Shown: positions 28,342-41,128 of the stretch, one piece after another | Position numbering within the stretch: position 1 is the first letter of the stretch | How the letters are laid out: every line of letters starts with the position of its first letter | Source: Conoideocrella luteorostrata | Lineage: Eukaryota; Ascomycota; Sordariomycetes; Hypocreales; Clavicipitaceae | Assembly (NCBI GenBank): GCA_032433595.1 | Contig: JASWJB010000187.1 | Span: forward strand, 1-64,000 | DNA: 64,000 nt | Reading direction: 5' to 3' | Translations under genes and position numbers: made by a program | The notes under the pieces: generated by a model | Database searches by the model: none | Told to the model about the DNA's origin: nothing | What the model saw: only the letters and a program-made list of their open reading frames with translations

Positions 28342-30340
28342 TTAGTTGGTGATTGTTTCAATGGATAACGAAGGGTTCGTCCTGCAGGTCGACTTCATTG
28401 CTACGGCGTTCCGGTTGCGGTATATAGATAGTGAATATCTGTTCTTGACACAAATACATGGTTAATTGATATTTTCTTAAGCATTGGCTGCATTTTCCTT
28501 TGCGTTTATTTGCTCTCTAAACGTATGTACCTAGCGTGTCAAGTGCATCAACATGTGTTTTGGTGTCGTTGCCGCAATGGCCTTGTAGGTGGCGTCTACC
28601 GTGATTCGCTTGCCTTAGCAAGATAGGTTGGCCAGCTGTAGAGTGGGCCGCCAGAACATCAACTGGTGTGAAAATGAATGTGTATTGGAACAATTTATTA
28701 TTATCATTGTCGGCCCATGTCGTTTAATTGGGGAATAGAGCAGCACGACATGAATTCTGTCTCCTCCAGTGACTACGACAGCACCTTCCACGTTCGGAGG
28801 ATCAGCCCACGTCCAGTTGCAATCAGGCAAATGCAACAATCCTTCACATGTTTAATATCGTCAGCATTACCATGAGCCTATACAGCCCGAGCTGCCCGGT
28901 GGGCTCACCGACCTCGTTTCTCACCTAGTGGAGCTGTGTGACGTGTGCAACGGCAAACATGTGCAGCGGTCTTGCTTTCAAGGCCACGCTCAGCCCTGTT
29001 CAGTCGGCACGGCTGTAGATAATCCTCGCAGTCGGCTTTGTGCACTTCTTTTCAGAGCCGACGTTCCCACAGCGTCGGTCGATCCTCTGACTGTGGGCCG
29101 CTATTGTACCATCAGTTGAACGAGTAATTCTTCTCATAGTAAGGAAGCGAGGAGTGCTCAATCCCTGGCAAAGGAGCGTTCCGAAAACCCGGCTGGCCTT
29201 GGGTTATCATATGTGCAACGATGGCCGTCTCAGCGAGTCTGGATTCAACTACAAGCAAGGTGGCTATTTCAATCAGCATTGCATGCGCGGCGACGGAAGG
29301 TGTACAAAAACAAGCCTTCGTTCTATGTTGAAGGTATCCAGAATAATGACACTAGATTGAGGATCCGGTCTGTATGCTCCTTAATTCCAGATCCGGGCTT
29401 TTTAGTCTCTCCAATGTACGGCGGGAATCGCAGTCACCCTCCTATAATGTTAGGCGTGTGCGCGGAGGTTGTGTATCCCGTGAAAGGAGTAGTAGCTAAG
29501 GTTTTGACTGTTTCATCAAAATCCTGAGACAGACAAACACATGAACCCCTTGGCTTGTTCTAGTCGTCTTCGAGGTCAGAAGTTCTTGGTGGAGGCAGTC
29601 CAGAAAAGAAGAGCCTGCCAAGTGCATCCATCGCCTTGAGGGAGATATTCGCGCAGACTCTTTAAAACACGTGGGAAAATGACTGCCATATCTTTAACAA
29701 AAGAAGAACCATTGGATTCTATTTGGCAATGCCCGCGGCGAGCATACACTCATGGGAGTGGACAAGTCTCTAGTATCCGCATCCCGGCACGGCATGAATT
29801 AATCTTGCTCGAAGCCCGCTAATCGGTTGAGTGAAAGCGTCAACTATATATCCAAGCTGCTGCTGGGATCTGCGCTCGAGGGAATATAATTCTTGTGCAC
29901 CCTGCCGTGAGTTTCTCTCGTTCTAGTGAACCAGAGAGGGCGAGATTGTGTACGAAACACCACATTTCTCAGTCCAATACGGGGGGGGAAGGGTTACGTT
30001 CTGCCGACACATTATGTCTGTCATACACGCGACGGGTAAACTCTTCTTCTGAGGGACGACAAAATCTATCTGTGACTTGAATTGTGCGTAAGCAAAACGC
30101 CCGAGCTGGGGGAGTGAGCATTCAACAAATAAAAATTGAAAAGGCTCAATTGGTCGTTGTAACGACGGATGAGCTGTATTGTCTTGAATAAATAGCAGCT
30201 AGTGATCGCGACCCTGTAGAAAACAAGGCATGTAGTCGCATCTGATGATTCCGAATTTGTACAGGCTAGACGAATACCATAATGGAGCAGATGAGATATT
30301 AGCCATTCTCATACCAAGAAAATAAGAGTCTTGCCCGTAG
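28342..30340. other. 2-kb intergenic interval
   Basis: It lies between the 3' ends of glutamine synthetase (plus) and the ubiquitin hydrolase (minus). Several plus-strand ORFs of 60-105 codons (for example 29213-29527) overlap in different frames and show no domain or codon bias. No RNA gene was recognised. Confidence 0.45.
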
Positions 30341-31159
30341 CTACTCTCTCTTCGCTAAGGCCACAATGCTGAAGTTCAAGTTCCCCTCCGCGAACTTCAT
30401 AAACCTTTTTACGCCCTGCTTGATAGCATTCTCACTAAGCATATCATCCCCCTCAGCCAGCTGTCCCCGATCAATTGGGCCGTCCGCTGAACCTTCCAGC
30501 TCCCACAAATGTCCATCTTTTCCTTTTATAAACGCAATAAAGTGATGTCCCGCGTGTATCTCCGCCGGTGGCGCCTCGGAGTTCCCCAGCCTTGCCGCTC
30601 TCATGTGAGCCTCTTCCAGTACCAGGTTGTCGTAAACCCCTTTCGCCCTGGCCTCTGGCTTCAAGGGCATAGCATCTTTTATCAATTTATCCAGTATGGA
30701 GTCCCTTTCCACAAAGGCTCTCACTTCTCCATTCGCCACGGAATGCAGCAGGGCATATGTGCCGCATGCGTTGCCAATGTTCTGATGGAACCACATGACT
30801 GGTTCGTCTGCACCGCTCTTGTCGTAGGTCAGGGCCTGGATGCTCACGCTCTTGGCGAGGTTGTCCTCCTGACGGACCGCCGTTTGCATGTCGCTTGGTG
30901 AGATGAAGATTAGTGCGAAGACAGGGCGGGGAATGTGTGACAGTAGGGATGGATCGTCGAGGTCGTAGACATCGTAAAAGCCTAGGGTTGGGGACACTCC
31001 GAGGTCGTGGACGAGGGAGGTGAATACCTCGGGGTTGTTCTCGAGGGGGATGAAGACCTTGCGGCCGGTGGGGGAAATCCAAACTCCTTCTGTTGGCATA
31101 GCTGCTTGTTTCTTGTTCCGTGGTTCTTTGCTATGAAGTTGGATGGCAGTGATGTTCAT
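30341..31159 (-). CDS. Ubiquitin carboxyl-terminal hydrolase, peptidase C12 family
   Basis: A single exon, 272 residues from the ATG at 31159. A start at 31099 (MPTEGVWISP...) is also plausible, because the conserved fold begins there. The UCHL3/Yuh1-type core is clear: oxyanion Gln and catalytic Cys in HQNIGNACGTYALLHS, and catalytic His in AGHHFIAF. The family's usual Asp in ELDG is Glu here (LWELEGS). These cysteine proteases release small adducts from ubiquitin or Nedd8/Rub1 and process their precursors in the cytosol. The region before the His (about residues 180-200) forms the substrate-gating crossover loop in this family. Confidence 0.92.
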   Translation of the reverse strand: MNITAIQLHSKEPRNKKQAAMPTEGVWISPTGRKVFIPLENNPEVFTSLVHDLGVSPTLGFYDVYDLDDPSLLSHIPRPVFALIFISPSDMQTAVRQEDNLAKSVSIQALTYDKSGADEPVMWFHQNIGNACGTYALLHSVANGEVRAFVERDSILDKLIKDAMPLKPEARAKGVYDNLVLEEAHMRAARLGNSEAPPAEIHAGHHFIAFIKGKDGHLWELEGSADGPIDRGQLAEGDDMLSENAIKQGVKRFMKFAEGNLNFSIVALAKRE

Positions 31160-33383
31160 ACGATGTAGGGGAGTAATAAGCAGAAACGAGGCGGGGTTAG
31201 AAGCAGTTGGATGACAAGTGCATGTACGCGTCGTCGTCTAGCTGCCTGCCAACGTTGAGTTAGACTAGGCTAAGTACGGGGTAAGTGCTTGGTATTTAGG
31301 GCATACATGATAAGATGGGCAAAAATCAGGAATGGAGATGCAAATTGAATGTTTGGGTGAGCACATAACGAGTGCGCGCGGAGCAATCGATGTATTGTCC
31401 TTGACGTGCACGCACTTTGACGATGCAGTCTGGCATAGGAGATGAGCGGCATCATATGTTGAGATGATTACACTGACGTCATCATTCCCGCCCATATGCT
31501 CACGTAATGCACAATTAGGGACAGGTAAAAGCATTTCGATCAGTCCCACCTACGTAAGTTTTTGAACATGTTTAGTTGTGGAAAACGTTACGGGGATGTC
31601 ATTCTATATTTTGCACTGAGCCTGTTTAGGGTAGTGGCGACTTGGGAAGAAAACTGCGACGATTTATGCCAAATTCGTCTCACTCGTCAGACAGCGGCGG
31701 ATATGCGGGCCAAGTTGTAAACTTGACGCGGCCTCTTAAATCCGCTTTCTCCTAGTCCAAGTGATGAAGTACTATAGATGTTCATTGAATGAATCCCGTG
31801 AGAGTTGGCTGTTAGTTATGCTTCTTGGTGGATCCGGGATGGGCCATGAATCGTGCTCCTATGTGCCGATAAGCTTTTGGTTTCCCCACATGGCTTGTTT
31901 CTAAGGATGCACACATGAAACAGAGACTACTGAGTACACGAGCGACGGATGGATTGAAACATTTGGCTTTCGCGCGCACCGGCTCTTGGTGCTGTTTGTT
32001 GGTCTTTATATTCGACGGAAGTCCGGACGGATGAGATGAAATCCCGTCGTAGGTACCGCTGCTGGCATGTTTGCCACGCCCCAACAGCAACAGCCAACGA
32101 TCTGGTTGCCTTGGATCTGTGGCATGTGACGGCGGGTAGAAGTTCGCCTTGACCTTGTCGTTTGGCAGTTTCGGTTTCATTGCGTTCGGGGTTCTCGATT
32201 GACCTGGTGGTAGGAATGGAAATGACGGAAGCCCTGCACACGGGACATATGCTGCCAAGACGTGCTTAATTCGGAGAGTATACTCTCCAGGAACTCCAGC
32301 ATCAGGCCATGAGGTTGGGTGAGCAGCAGGACGTACTCGGTTATGGGCAAATGAGAATCAAGTGGACCGTTGCTATCTTGAGTTCTAAAGCAGCTGTGCA
32401 TGGGCTTGGTGCCACCGTGATGAACTTGTGCCTTTGTCTTTGTTTTGGGTATCTCACAAGAGAGCCGGTCGGTCACCTGTCCGGAATTTGGGCGGGCTGC
32501 ATCTTTGGCATATAATCGCGATCGTCGACTAAAACTGTAGTGAAAATTTCGTGGAAGTCAGGGGCATAGATATCAGAATATGGAAATAGGGAACATGGAA
32601 TAACCTACCATGGAATATAACATGGCTGCATAATATTGTACGGGGGTTCGTATTCTCTCTTTTCTCGTCCAACGTGAGTCGTCGATACGGGATTGGTACG
32701 TGCGTCGTCGGCGGAGCTTGCTGCAGGGGGTTGCAGTCGGGTACGAAGGAAGTAGTTACTTTTAACCACCCATCGCCGTCCCGACAAACCTAGGCTGCCT
32801 TATAATGAAGTCGGTACCTGGATTCAGACAAGGATTGATCCAGCCGGGCCGCTTGTGCGCTTTGGTGGACGTGGAAGTGTCCGGAAGTGCCTAGCCTGGC
32901 TCTGCTTTCGCCGTTGGCTTGCGCACTCGTTGATGAGCCCCCCGTGACAAGAACCGACTTTGGCTTGTCCGCCAGCACCAGCTGGCTAGTCAGCCAGTGT
33001 GCCAGTCTCCTGAGCCACGCATCATCAACAGTCAACTCCACCCCGTAACTGCATTCTTCTGCCAACCTTCATGATCGCACCCTGCTTCGTAGCGCTGTCG
33101 TTTCTCCCCTGGCGCAGTCTGTGCAGGCCTTGCTCAGTGTTTATTTGCCCATCTTTCGCTAGATGATGATCACTTGCTGCTTTGCTGTGCTGTGGCATTT
33201 GCACCTTAATTCATAATCTTTGCTGCCATTCCACCCCAACCCAACCAAACCCGAAATTTGCCAAATCGTTATCGACACGCCGCCAACCGGGTTTCCAGCA
33301 TCCACCTCCACAGCATCGATCCGACTACGTCCGAAACGATCGTTTGGTCATTGAACGAACCGATTAAAAGAACAGCAGAGGCT
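31160..33383. other. Divergent promoter region of UCH and Bud6
   Basis: 2.2 kb between the 5' ends of two divergent genes. ORFs seen here are short and overlapping, with no domain. Sequence just before the Bud6 ATG is C/T-rich and suits a fungal 5' UTR and promoter. Confidence 0.45.
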
Positions 33384-36300
33384 ATGCAGGCCTCATCTGG
33401 CTCATCGCAGCGAGGCTATGCGCAACGTCGCTCGCCCGGTGACGACCCTGGACCACCACCCACCGTACGACCGACTTCTCCTGGCTCTCTTGGGGGCGTG
33501 CAACCGCGCTCATCCACTGCCTCTAATCGTTCAGTTCAAGGTAGTGTATCAAGGCGAACAGCTCGCGAGGTAAGACCACTCTTCCACCCTGGCACAGCAG
33601 CTAGGATGCCGGATCTCATCATTGGGGGCGGGACCCTAACGGTGTTGACACATATTCTCAAATGCTGACGAGGACCTTGCACTTTATAGGGCTCCAGCGG
33701 CTCATCTAGCATGCCACTGTCACAAATTGAAAAGAGCGTGACCCATTTGCTCGTTGCTACAAAACAGCTCCTCGAAACGTTAACCCAGTGGTCACGGGGC
33801 CAGGCTTCCGATACCCAGGTTTCCGATGTCTATGTCCGCCTCGGCTACGAATTCAACATGGCTTGCAGGGCATTTACTGCCATCAATGTCGATACATCAG
33901 ATCTAGGCAATGTTCCCGATTCGTTGAGGAGCATTTTAGAGGCCACGCTGAGTCAGGAAGCCAGCTCCGAGAGCCTGGAAAAGTATCTCCCTCGAATTCG
34001 GGATATTATCATTAACTTGTTACACGGCTTGAAGCGCAAGCAACAACGACTACGGCAGAAGCAAGGGAGAGAACGGGATGTTAGCCTGCCTGAAAGAACA
34101 ACAAGTGTCAGTACGAATGCGAGTGGTAACAGTGGCTTGACAAATTTAATAGACGAGGGGCTGGAGAATGGATATCGACCTGATTCCCGTAGAGGCGAAC
34201 CTTCTCCGCAAACCAACATGAGCACTTCCCCGAGCCGGCGCTACAATACCCCACGAGATCAACTTCGTGGCTCAAACACCCCAGAGCAACCCTCCTCAGC
34301 TCTGCAGAATGTGCCTTCCTTGCCACCGTATCCGTCCGATGAATCAATCATGCCGGCGTCGTCCTCCGCCGGCGACTTGCACATTGATGCATTTCCTCCG
34401 CCCCCGCCTCCACCGCCACCCGACAAGCAATCAAGCGCTTTAGCAGCGCTTCAGAAGGGAGGTGATCTGGAACGACGAGCATCTCGAAGATACTCCCAGT
34501 ATCAAATTTCGAAGCACTTGGGTGGTGGCGCAAACGGCATGCCGATGCTCCCCTCACAAAACACGCCGATACCGAACAGGGGAAGAAAGGAAGCCAGAGA
34601 GTCTTTAAGGGCTGTGCAGTCTCGGGAGTCTGTCCGACATAGTCGCACCTTGTCCACTCAGTCTAAACCGACAACGATGGAATCTTCACCGGCGCGACTG
34701 CCAATGCCTGGTGTGCGGGAGGATTCTTCAGCTGCTCAGCAGCCTAAGATCCCCGTTGAGTTAAGTGATAGCCCGGTTGTACAGAGCCCCGAAGAGAAGT
34801 ATGCGCCCAGCGCAACATTGAATGGCCCATTGCAAGAACCTGCAGCATTTGTGGGAGATGTAGCCCGACAAGAGCCAGGATCGGACAAGCTACCGAAGAA
34901 GCCGGACGAACCGCCGACATTGGCTCAGTCCACCGAAGCGAAACCTAACGAATCTTTTTTTCAGGTTTCTCCCCCACCAACGCCGACCAAAGACCTGACA
35001 CTGTTCCTTCAGTACAAGTCCAAAGTCAAAAAGATTGTTCTGGCCGAGGGGCGAGACGAGTTGTCCATTGGACGATTGCAGCTGGCGTTTATTGAGAAAT
35101 TCTCATGGAACACGCAGCAGAATGGCACCGATTTGCCGGAAATCTACATTCAAGATCCTGTGTCAGGGATCCGACATGAGCTGGAAGATTTGGCCGATGT
35201 GAAGGACCGCACAGTTCTGGTCTTAAATATAGAACCGCTGGATGAAGTTAAGCGACATTTTGACGATGGCCTGTTGGCTTTAACGAAAATCGTTAAATCG
35301 ATGAAGAGCAACGTTGACGACCAGAGCACTACATTGCAACGTGTGTCCGATAGACAACAAGAAACAGCAACTGAACTGGCTCGATTGGCCACTGCCCAGC
35401 CTACAGCGCCTGTTACTGAAGGTGGTATTGTGAAAATGCTATCGAGTGCGGGTCGAAGACTGAATGCCGGCCAAGCCGGCGAGATACAAAGTCTGCGACG
35501 TGATCTTGCCGTTCTTAGACAGACCTACGCCAATTTCCAGTCGGATGTCCAGAGTTCCATGTCTGCCGTCCGACAGAGGGCTGCTAATGTCAAGACTGCG
35601 GCGGCCAAAGCGGCTGTGCCTGATTTGGACGGTGATGCCGGCTATTCCTATGTCACCGGCGGACGAAAGCAGCTCAATTCTGACTCTGATCGACTTGTTG
35701 GTAAGGTGGATGATTTGCAGGATTTAATTGAAGACTTGCGCAAGGATGTGGTCCACCGCGGAGTGCGCCCTCTACCCCGACAACTAGAAGAAGTTGCCAA
35801 GGACATTACCAATCTCACCAAAGAGCTCAAGAGGATGGAAGAATATATGTCCACCGAAAAACCTGTATGGACAAAGATCTGGGAGAAGGAGCTCGAGGAC
35901 GTTTGCCAAGGTCGAGATGAGCTGCGCCTTATGGAGGATCTCATTGTGGACTTGCGTGATGACTTGGACAAGGCTGCCGAGACATTTACTCTTGTTGAGC
36001 AGGCAACCAAAGAGCAGATGAAGGACAACGGCACAGGCGCCAGTGCCAGCACAGCGAGACAATTCTCCAAGGGTCTGTCGAACCTAGGCAACAGCATGGA
36101 CCCGGGCGCCGCCAAAGAAGACGTTCTTGGTGAGGTCCGAGCTTTGATGCCGAACCACGAGAACCGACTAGAGGCCATTGAGCGGGCCGAGAAGCTCAGA
36201 CAAAAGGAACTAGAAGGCAGACGGGGCAATGAAATGCTTCGAGAAATCGCCACCTTTGTGCAAGACGGCAAGTTGAAGAAGTCTGGCGGGTTCGAGGAGG

Positions 36301-36524
36301 TGGAGCGAGCAAGAAAAGCCAAGGATGACAGGATCCGTCGCGAAGTATGGGAGCGTCAGAACGGCATGATTCCGGAAGAGCCAATTGGAGAAGACGATGG
36401 GCTGGAGGAGGAGGAAGAGGGAGACGTCGTGGAACAAGTAGCGGAGGGCGAGGTATTCCACGACGCAGCACCGACACCGGTGGAAGAAAATGCACCGAAT
36501 GTGACAACAGAAGTGACTGCTTAA
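33384..36524 (+). CDS. BUD6: Bud6/Aip3 actin-interacting polarity protein
   Basis: Two exons (33384-33569, 33690-36524) across a 120-bp intron give 1006 residues. The N-terminal helical region begins MPLSQIEKSVTHLLVATKQLLETLT and continues YVRLGYEFNMACRAFTAINVD, the AIP3 N-terminal signature. A long Ser/Pro-rich linker with a poly-Pro run (about residue 290) follows, then the conserved Aip3 core from about residue 490 (LTLFLQYKSKVKKIVLAEG, DELSIGRLQLAFIEKFSWN, YIQDPVSGIRHELEDL) and a C-terminal coiled coil with acidic tail. Bud6 binds G-actin and formins as a nucleation-promoting factor at polarity sites and hyphal tips. It is convergent with ELP1. Confidence 0.93.
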
Positions 36525-36912
36525 GAGGGGATAATAAAGCAACCCCTTAAGACGTTACCCTGTCAAAAACTTTGAGAATACTGTATTGATAGAGAATTTA
36601 AAACATGGGTTGGAAGGATTGTTAAACTTTGTCACCTTCCAAGAAAGGCTTGTGGAGGACTTTGTTTCATAGCGAGAGGCGAATTGGTTGACACGGTTGG
36701 TTGGTACGAATTGATACGATGAACATTTCTGTACTTATTTAGGAGAAGGAGAAGAAGAGGACGACGAACAAGACCCAAGAGAAACGGGAATACACGACCA
36801 TATATTCTCTGTCTCTGAAATCTGTAAACTTTCTTTTTTATGTGTACGATTCTCGTGATATTGCCGACCCCCCCGGGGCCATCCTAACTTTTATTTCAGT
36901 ATCTCCGTTGAT
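36525..36912. terminator. Convergent 3' ends of BUD6 and ELP1
   Basis: 388 bp separate the stop codons of two convergent genes, so both 3' UTRs and polyadenylation regions lie here. It is AT-rich, with a TTTCTTTTTTATG stretch near 36830 and a short CCCCCCGGGG run near 36868. No ORF is supported. Confidence 0.5.
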
Positions 36913-37059
36913 CTATCCCAAGAGAGCCAACTTTTGCAGGCTCGTAATAATAGGAGGCTCTTGACGCTTTGTTCTGCCCTCCATAAAATCTTGCAGCACA
37001 GCATCACCACCTGTCGCCTTCCATGCAAACTCAATTTCATGTTGCTGTCCTTGCTGCGT

Positions 37060-37090
<31 letters not shown>

Positions 37091-40000
37091 GACTCAATGG
37101 TCGAAGCACCAAATACCTCTGCTATAATCGTTTGACACGCCTCCACCACCTCATTCATAAGCGCCACCGCGGCCCTAGCTCGCTCCGCCATGCCTCTTCT
37201 CACAAGGGCAAATACCAACCGCTCCACTTCGGGCTTTGTACCGCTGACGCGCTCAATGAGACGACGAACACTATTGATGAGATACTCTTCCTCATAGACT
37301 GTGCCTTTCCGGCCCCTAGCGCGCTTCTTTTCCTCCCGTTTCCTGTTCTTGCTGGTCGCACGGGAGACGCCCGTCCCGGCCGTCCCAACACTGCCTGCTT
37401 TACCGGTGTATCTAGTGAACAAGCTCGCGCTGGTGGATATCCGCGAACTGGCTGCTATGGAAACGTCATCGGGGATATCTGCTCCGCCGGGTCGTTCGCC
37501 CTCGTAAAAGGACAGGGGGTCTTCCATGGCCTTGCGACGAAGGTCGGCTATGCGAGGCACTTGGGCGAGCAGCTGGCCCTTGCAGTCGGCGAGGAACTCG
37601 GTCGTGCTGCCAAGGGCTTCGGCGAGACCGACATCCACGGCGGACTCAAGCAGGTCAGGACGGGACTTTTGCACGGCGAGGCGGATCGCCTCGGCAAAGT
37701 GGTGTCCCTTGCAGAGGCACTTGATGGCTGTTTCTACGGAGGAGAGGTGCTCGACGTGGATGGTAGCGGCGGCGGAGTAGTCCTTGGCTTCCCAGAGAGC
37801 GTCAGCGAGACTGGTGGCCAGGTCGGTCATGGCTTCGGCCGACAAGGGCGGAGATTGCTGCTGCTGTGCCGTGTAGAGACATTCCTGCCAGCAGGTTGCC
37901 CCGGATGCGCGGTAGCAGGATGTGGCCTTGGCGTAGTTCTGTAGTGACTCGTAGGCTAGGCCGGCTTCACGGTAGGAGGACTTTGATTCGAGATGCTCAG
38001 CGTAGAGGGACGTGATGACCAGAAGGCGGGCCTGGTCGTAGCGGTACGTGCGGAGAGCGTCCTGGTACAAGGCGTGTTTGGTGGTGTAGGTGCAGAATTC
38101 GTCAAAGGAGTCGAGCGCCTGGAGATGAGACAGAGCCTTGGACCGACGAGCTAAGTGGTCGTCGATTTCGAACTTGCGCCTCAGCTCAGGAAGGACGTGG
38201 AGGTTTTGGATAAATGGCAGATACTCGCGTGGGTCGCGCTGAGACTGCTGGGCGACAAGAAGCGCTAGCTCGAGGTCATATAGACCCAAGGCGTTCTCGT
38301 AGAGTCGGTTCACGTCGACCAAGAAGCAAATGTGCTCGACCGCCCTCTCGGCCACCTTCTCTTCGTCTTCTTGCATGAGTCTGGCGACGAGGCTGAGGCC
38401 ATCTTCGAGAGCTGGCGGGGATTTGCAGACATGTGCAGTGATGATGTTTTGAAGGTTGGTTGCTTTGCGGGCTCCCAGACCTCTGAGGATGGCGTCGCAA
38501 ACGGTGTTGACTTTAGAGGATGAGGGAGGCATAGCGGCGGAAGTAAGCTGGATTTGTTGTTGTTGTCCGAACTGGGGTGTTGCTCGTTTGGTGTCCTTGT
38601 ACATGGTTTCGGTGACATCTTCCTCTCTGGTATGGGTTGTTAGTATCTACAGTTGCGATGGGAGTTGGAAAGAAGAGAAGGAAGAAGAACGCATAGCTAC
38701 ACACCTAAGAGACGAGAGAAAGAGATCAATATACGCCACGTCGCCGAGCTGGTCCAAGAACAAGCCAACATTGGCCAGAAACTGCGACGGCTGATGATCG
38801 TACAAGATATTCATGTCGACACGCTGCGTCCGGCAGTAGGAGAAAGCTCGAGCATAGTTCTTCTCCTCTATGAGGCTTCGAATACCAGCCACGACCATGG
38901 CCCGAGGAAATATTGTTTCTACATTCCCTCGGGGCATCTGAAGCACGATGCTCATATTGGTGGGTATGGCAACAACAAGACGAGAGCCTCGCTCTACACT
39001 GCGGCATCGCTCGTCCTTTTCCGGGTTGTCCTCTGGAACCTCGAGTTCTGGGGCAAATCAGTTTCATTGTCCGAACTGTGCGAGATGAGACCGCTTCACG
39101 GCGGAGAAACATACCTTCAATAGCTGGCGTTAGATGGACGTATTTGACGAAGTGGTTGCTGGTGGTGAAAATGAGATGACTCGGTGAAACAATAAAAGAT
39201 GTGCAGTTTTTGGCCAGCAGCCTTGAGTTAGCGTGCAAATGGCCATTTCTTGAAAGTCCAAAGGCAACAGTGCTGCCATCGACTTTGCTGATTTCGAACC
39301 AAGGAAAATGAGTAGGGAACTTGATATCGAGATAATGAAAAGACTTATCATCGGCATGGAGGTGAAGGTCCATGGGAGCGGTCCCAGGATATCTGTACAA
39401 CGCGCCCTGGGAATCTTGTCCGTAAGTCTCTAGCGATGATCCGTCCTCGTATGTGGAAGTAGACACCAAAACCTTCTCGTGGCTAAGCAGATGTATAGTG
39501 CCGGTCTGAGCGTCTACCTCGAATTGTGGGAATTTCTCGCCGTCATGGGTACAAACACATCGGAAAATGCCGCCCGACGAGCACCAAATTCGGAGGGGGG
39601 CAAGATTATCATAATTAGAAATGCTGGATTCGGTGAAAGATGTCCTGGTCGTTAAACTTGGCCTGATGGAACGACCATTTTTTATCGGCCATTGGTAGAC
39701 GTCGACTCCCTTTTGATGCAAAACTGCGAAAGAAGCATTCTGTGGCCCGAAGGCAACATCCGCAACGGACGAATCAGCAGTGATGTCGAACAAGGACATT
39801 GGGGGCGGTATATTCGCCGTTCTGAAGGGCGTGAGTTTGACCGTTTCACCATCAATGACTGCCACCGCTCCGTTATCGTATGGTGGGAAACACGATCCTC
39901 TGGTAGTGTAGAATATATGTTCAATCGACATGATCTGGGACGTTGAAGACACGGCAAATCGAAGAGCCTTTTCAGGATGCCATAGCATGCGAGAAACCCC

Positions 40001-41128
40001 AGCAACAACAGGAATTTCTTGTTTCAAATACCAGTGATAGTTGCCCATGGTCCAGAGCTGAATAAAATCTTCCAAAATCACAGCCAACACAGTTGATTCC
40101 GAGTTCCATTCAAGGCGGATGCTCTCGTAAGATAAGATAGATTTTCCCGGGGAACGCAAAGAAAACTGTCCGTGTCGAAGTCCATTCCTTTCAAAAAACA
40201 CCACATCAATCCGGTCAGACAGTCGCTGAATACCGGCCATCAAATTCCCAGACGGCCGCCAGCTCAAGGCCACCTCGAGCCCATCCACCGGCTCGCTGGC
40301 ACTATCAAGCTCGCCTTCCCGAGAGTAAACGCGGACGACTCGCCTGCTGCCCTCCTGAATCGAGTTGATAGCCACATAAGCGCCATCACCTCTCCAACTA
40401 ATTGTAGTTGAGCCATCCTCTTGTGCGCTGGGCAAACCTTCATCGACTTTCTCGGGAATGGTTGGGTCACGAAGTGCTTTGGCGCCACGACCTTGGAACT
40501 GTGTCTCCTTTTTCCCCCAGCCAACGGAAACATGCTTAGAGGCCATGAGGAGGTCCTCAGCCGTCATGGTCACTTCGGTGACCGGGTCGAAGCTTGCGCT
40601 CATGAAAATAATGTTATTTGCCTTGGTTGTGATTATCAGGAGCTCTTCATCAGGGGACCATCTTGCGGCTGATATTCCTGCATCAATGGAGCCCATGATT
40701 TCAATGTCACCGTCTCCGTCAGAACAAGCATCTGGAACTGTGATAATGTCTCCGCCTTCAAGAACAAGGCAAGTCGTGGCAGAACCACTCAGATACTGCA
40801 GATTGACAACCCTGTCGACTTCTAAGTCTGGGTTTGGACTGGGAGCATCCCAGCTGGCTATCTTCAAGCCTGATTCTCTAAAACACGCTGTTAGGATTCA
40901 TTTCATCTCGCCATCAATCTGCTAGGGTTATTTGCACAAGAACAATGTCTGCCTAGTACGGTCAACTCACAAGTTATCGGTTTCTGAAAATTTAAGCAGC
41001 TCGATACTTGAACTTTGAGCCGTTGGTCCAATGGTACAAATGATATTATCGCTTACGGGATCCCAGCAGGCGGAGGTGATATCGGGATGACTCCACCGCG
41101 CATGGCGGGAATTGCGAAGGTTACGCAT
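36913..41128 (-). CDS. ELP1: Elongator complex subunit 1 (Elp1/Iki3)
   Basis: Four exons (41128-40971, 40877-39115, 39047-38705, 38626-36913) with 93-, 67- and 78-bp introns give 1325 residues, the usual family length. It starts MRNLRNSRHARW and ACWDP, typical of Elp1. The first about 700 residues form the double WD40 propeller region (ISAARWSPDEELLIITT, ISWRGDGAYVAIN). The TPR-like helical C-terminal half includes MPTNMSIVLQMPRGNVETI-like and RTQRVDMNILYDHQP segments, followed by a basic patch with KNRKREEKKRARGRKGT. Elongator modifies wobble uridine (U34) of tRNAs to cm5U derivatives; Elp1 is its scaffold and dimerises through the C-terminus. A poly-Gln run near residue 1275 is encoded by a CAG array. 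Confidence 0.95.
37062..37090 (-). repeat. ELP1: CAG/CTG trinucleotide array in ELP1
   Basis: About nine consecutive CTG units on the plus strand, read as poly-Gln in the C-terminal part of Elp1, just upstream of a second Gln-rich stretch (TQQGQQ). Confidence 0.9.
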
